Under the pieces are notes generated by a model. That model saw only the letters and a list, made by a program, of their open reading frames with translations. It was not told the DNA's origin and did not search any database. This document shows, in pieces, positions 62,362-64,000 of a DNA stretch of 64,000 nt (position 1 is the stretch's first letter; every line of letters begins with the position of its first letter). The translations under genes were made by a program, and so were the position numbers. Origin of the DNA: Mangifera indica (lineage: Eukaryota > Streptophyta > Magnoliopsida > Sapindales > Anacardiaceae); contig NC_058143.1 in NCBI RefSeq assembly GCF_011075055.1, forward strand, positions 13,593,057 through 13,657,056, written 5' to 3'.

Positions 62362-62687
62362 TGCCAAAAACTGAGAGAGCGGAGTTGGTTCAATATGGCG
62401 AACCAAAGAAGCTCAAGAAAAGTAAGAAAGAATTTGTTTTCTATTACTTGTATATTCAATCTTTACATGCAATGGCTTATATACTATGAATTGTAACCTA
62501 TTTTTGGTAACATAATATTTGTACAAAAGAAATGGAAGAAGAATAATCTACTTCATCAATACAAACATGATTTCTAGGGATATGATAGCTAATTATATGG
62601 GATATGATATGGGTGATGATCTGCATGAATTCTGGGATATGATTTGCATGATTTCTAGGGATTTGGATGTGATTCTGATTTCCAATA
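62362..62687 (-). repeat. 5' LTR of the Copia element
   Basis: 326 bp, same length as the 3' LTR. It begins TATTGGAAATC and ends TTTTTGGCA on the coding strand. It retains the CA end that the other LTR has lost. Confidence 0.9.
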
Positions 62688-63290
62688 TTAATATTTGAAA
62701 AGTTATATGATTGTTTTCTCACACCAACGTTTAAGTATTATTTGTCTTTGTAATTTTATATAGGCCGATCTCTGACCAGAGTAATCTATTTGAGTCATCT
62801 CTCACCAGCATTCAAGTGTTATCTGTCAGTCATAAGTATAGTCTTTCTTTAATCTGGTAATTACGCAACTTGTGCTTCAAAGGGGCTGTTGAAGCATCTC
62901 ACCACGTGAATTCAAAGGTGTACAGCCGAAGGCTTTGTTGCTATCAGTGTAATTAAGAATTAAAGAAATCGTCGACAACCAATCTCCAACAACAAGCACC
63001 GCTGGCACTTGATGAACGGTCAAAGAAGACAACAATTAGTGGTCACTGAATCAAAGAACACATTGTTAAATTACTGAGAAAATATATTTAATAATAGTTA
63101 ATTAATACAGCAATTATAGATTTAATTTAATAATAATCGTGTTTTAACACTATTTCAAATATTGGGTATGCGCATAACTAAGAAGGGAAGAACATTATGG
63201 AGATGAACATGCATATAAGTGTACAGTGAAGATAGAGAGAAAACCACATTGCAAAGAGAAGGAAGCGATCAGAGAGATACTAATACATTC

Positions 63291-64000
63291 CTCTGAGTTT
63301 CGGCGCTGGCAACTCTGGTAGTGGTGCTGAGAAGGCTATCTTTTATTCCGGAAAAATTACTCAGGTTCTCATGCACTTAATTTTCTTAGTTTTCTATACG
63401 ATTAATTTGCTTAACTTATTTACCATTCATGCTTGATGTTTGGTTGGAAGAAATTAATAACTATACATGAAATATTGGAATGACTTTCTGGATTGACTCA
63501 GGATCGGAAATATCATTAAATTGTCTTCCCATTCAAAAGCTTAATATTAAATAGTCCAAAAGACCTACTTATTAACATGAAACGTTGGAATTTTTTTTTT
63601 TAAATTTTTCTTTATCCTGTTGGGTGTAAGGATTTGAACTTTAGACCTTTGATTATGATCTTGTGTTAATATTAAATTAGTTCAATGTTTTAAAAACCAG
63701 ATCGGATATCTATGCCATGTAAAGAGTGATCTAATCCAACTAATATTCGGATTAGTTAATTGATGGTTAGATTGATAAAAATTTATATAATTTATGATCA
63801 AATATATAATTTTACTTATTTAACATTAAAATAAACATAGTTTGATGGTGTATGTGTGTGTGTATATATATATATATGATAAATAAGATTTTGGTTTAAG
63901 TTTTTATAATAAATTTTTGAAAAAAAATCAATTTTTTATATTGTCTTAGTCAAATCTAATTTAATATATAATTTAATCAGTTTAGTTAATGATTAGTTGT
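63291..64000. other. Window end: exon-like piece and AT-rich repeat DNA
   Basis: 63297-63362 reads SFGAGNSGSGAEKAIFYSGK and then ITQ, followed by a good GT donor (CTCAG|GTTCTC). It may be the start or an internal exon of a gene whose other parts are missing or outside the window; I do not recognise it. From 63540 on the sequence is AT-rich, with a (TG)n(TA)n run at about 63850-63878. Confidence 0.35.

Larger units (their letters stand above)
57494..62692 (-). mobile_element. Ty1/Copia LTR retrotransposon, complete structure, inactivated
   Basis: The element spans 57499-62687 (5189 bp) between 5-bp target duplications TTAAT (57494-57498 and 62688-62692). It is transcribed on the minus strand: 5' LTR 62687-62362, primer-binding site, gag, protease, integrase region, reverse transcriptase, RNase H, polypurine tract, 3' LTR 57824-57499. 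Integrase preceding RT is the Copia order. The two 326-bp LTRs differ at about 15 positions by my count, almost all transitions. Gag and pol carry many stops and frame breaks, so it is a dead copy. Confidence 0.93.
56155..63290. repeat. Segmental duplication, unit B (opened by two insertions)
   Basis: The ancestral unit is represented by 56155-56215, 56544-57498 and 62693-63290. Removing the hAT MITE at 56216-56535 and the Copia element at 57499-62687 leaves a length close to that of unit A without its own insertion. Unit B also lacks about 70 bases present in unit A near 53560-53610. Confidence 0.75.

Noticed and set aside
57499..62687. Treating the Copia element as an active retrotransposon
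   Set aside because: Although both LTRs, primer site, polypurine tract and YVDD box are present, gag and pol carry many stops and frame breaks.
1..64000. CRISPR array, operon or tRNA/rRNA genes
   Set aside because: No regularly spaced direct repeats, no polycistronic gene runs and no cloverleaf or rRNA-like segment was found; the repeats present are eukaryotic transposons.

Overview
The window is nuclear DNA of a flowering plant, most likely a eudicot. It is AT-rich, its genes carry many short GT-AG introns, and the proteins belong to plant-specific families (IDD zinc-finger factor, WRC-JmjC protein, kelch acyl-CoA-binding protein, PWWP protein, plant GPI-anchored glycoprotein, cytosolic seryl-tRNA synthetase). 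I cannot name the species. No bacterial-style operon, CRISPR array, rRNA or tRNA gene was seen. The six intact genes are independent housekeeping or regulatory genes, not a pathway cluster.

Layout. 1-4.4 kb is decayed repeat DNA: a Ty1/Copia RNase H remnant split by a hAT-type MITE. 4.84-7.04 kb (+) is an IDD-type C2H2 zinc-finger transcription factor. 8.83-14.60 kb (-) is a JMJ24-like JmjC gene whose 13 coding exons join in frame to 946 residues; two of its three expected iron ligands are replaced. 16.92-24.95 kb (+) is an ACBP4-like acyl-CoA-binding kelch protein (18 exons, 674 residues). 25-31 kb is gene-poor, with a hAT MITE, a DUF1985-like remnant and a Mutator-type foldback element. 31.25-35.40 kb (+) is a PWWP protein (1187 residues). 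36.14-37.15 kb (-) is a 5'-truncated ATG18-like copy. 39.00-39.90 kb (+) is a small GPI-anchored protein. 41.34-44.54 kb (+) is a decayed gene resembling a plant synergin-gamma-like family, split by a 735-bp foldback element. 45.78-49.24 kb (+) is cytosolic seryl-tRNA synthetase (447 residues).

49.2-64 kb is transposon-rich. It holds a Ty3/Gypsy protease-RT remnant (52.5-53.3 kb) and a duplicated non-coding segment (about 53.5-55.5 kb and about 56.16-63.29 kb). The second copy was opened by a hAT MITE (56.22-56.54 kb) and by a structurally complete but inactivated Ty1/Copia element (57.50-62.69 kb), which has two 326-bp LTRs, a primer-binding site, a polypurine tract and a TTAAT target duplication. 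The first copy preserves the matching unoccupied Copia site.

The clearest non-gene signal is a set of non-autonomous DNA transposons with readable target-site duplications: two GAGCC-rich palindromic hAT MITEs, one CCCC/GGGG-rich hAT MITE, and a foldback family starting GGCCAAAG with 9-bp duplications. I did not find convincing evidence of a wholly new biological system. All exon boundaries and family calls come from reading the sequence and from remembered family features, without database searches.
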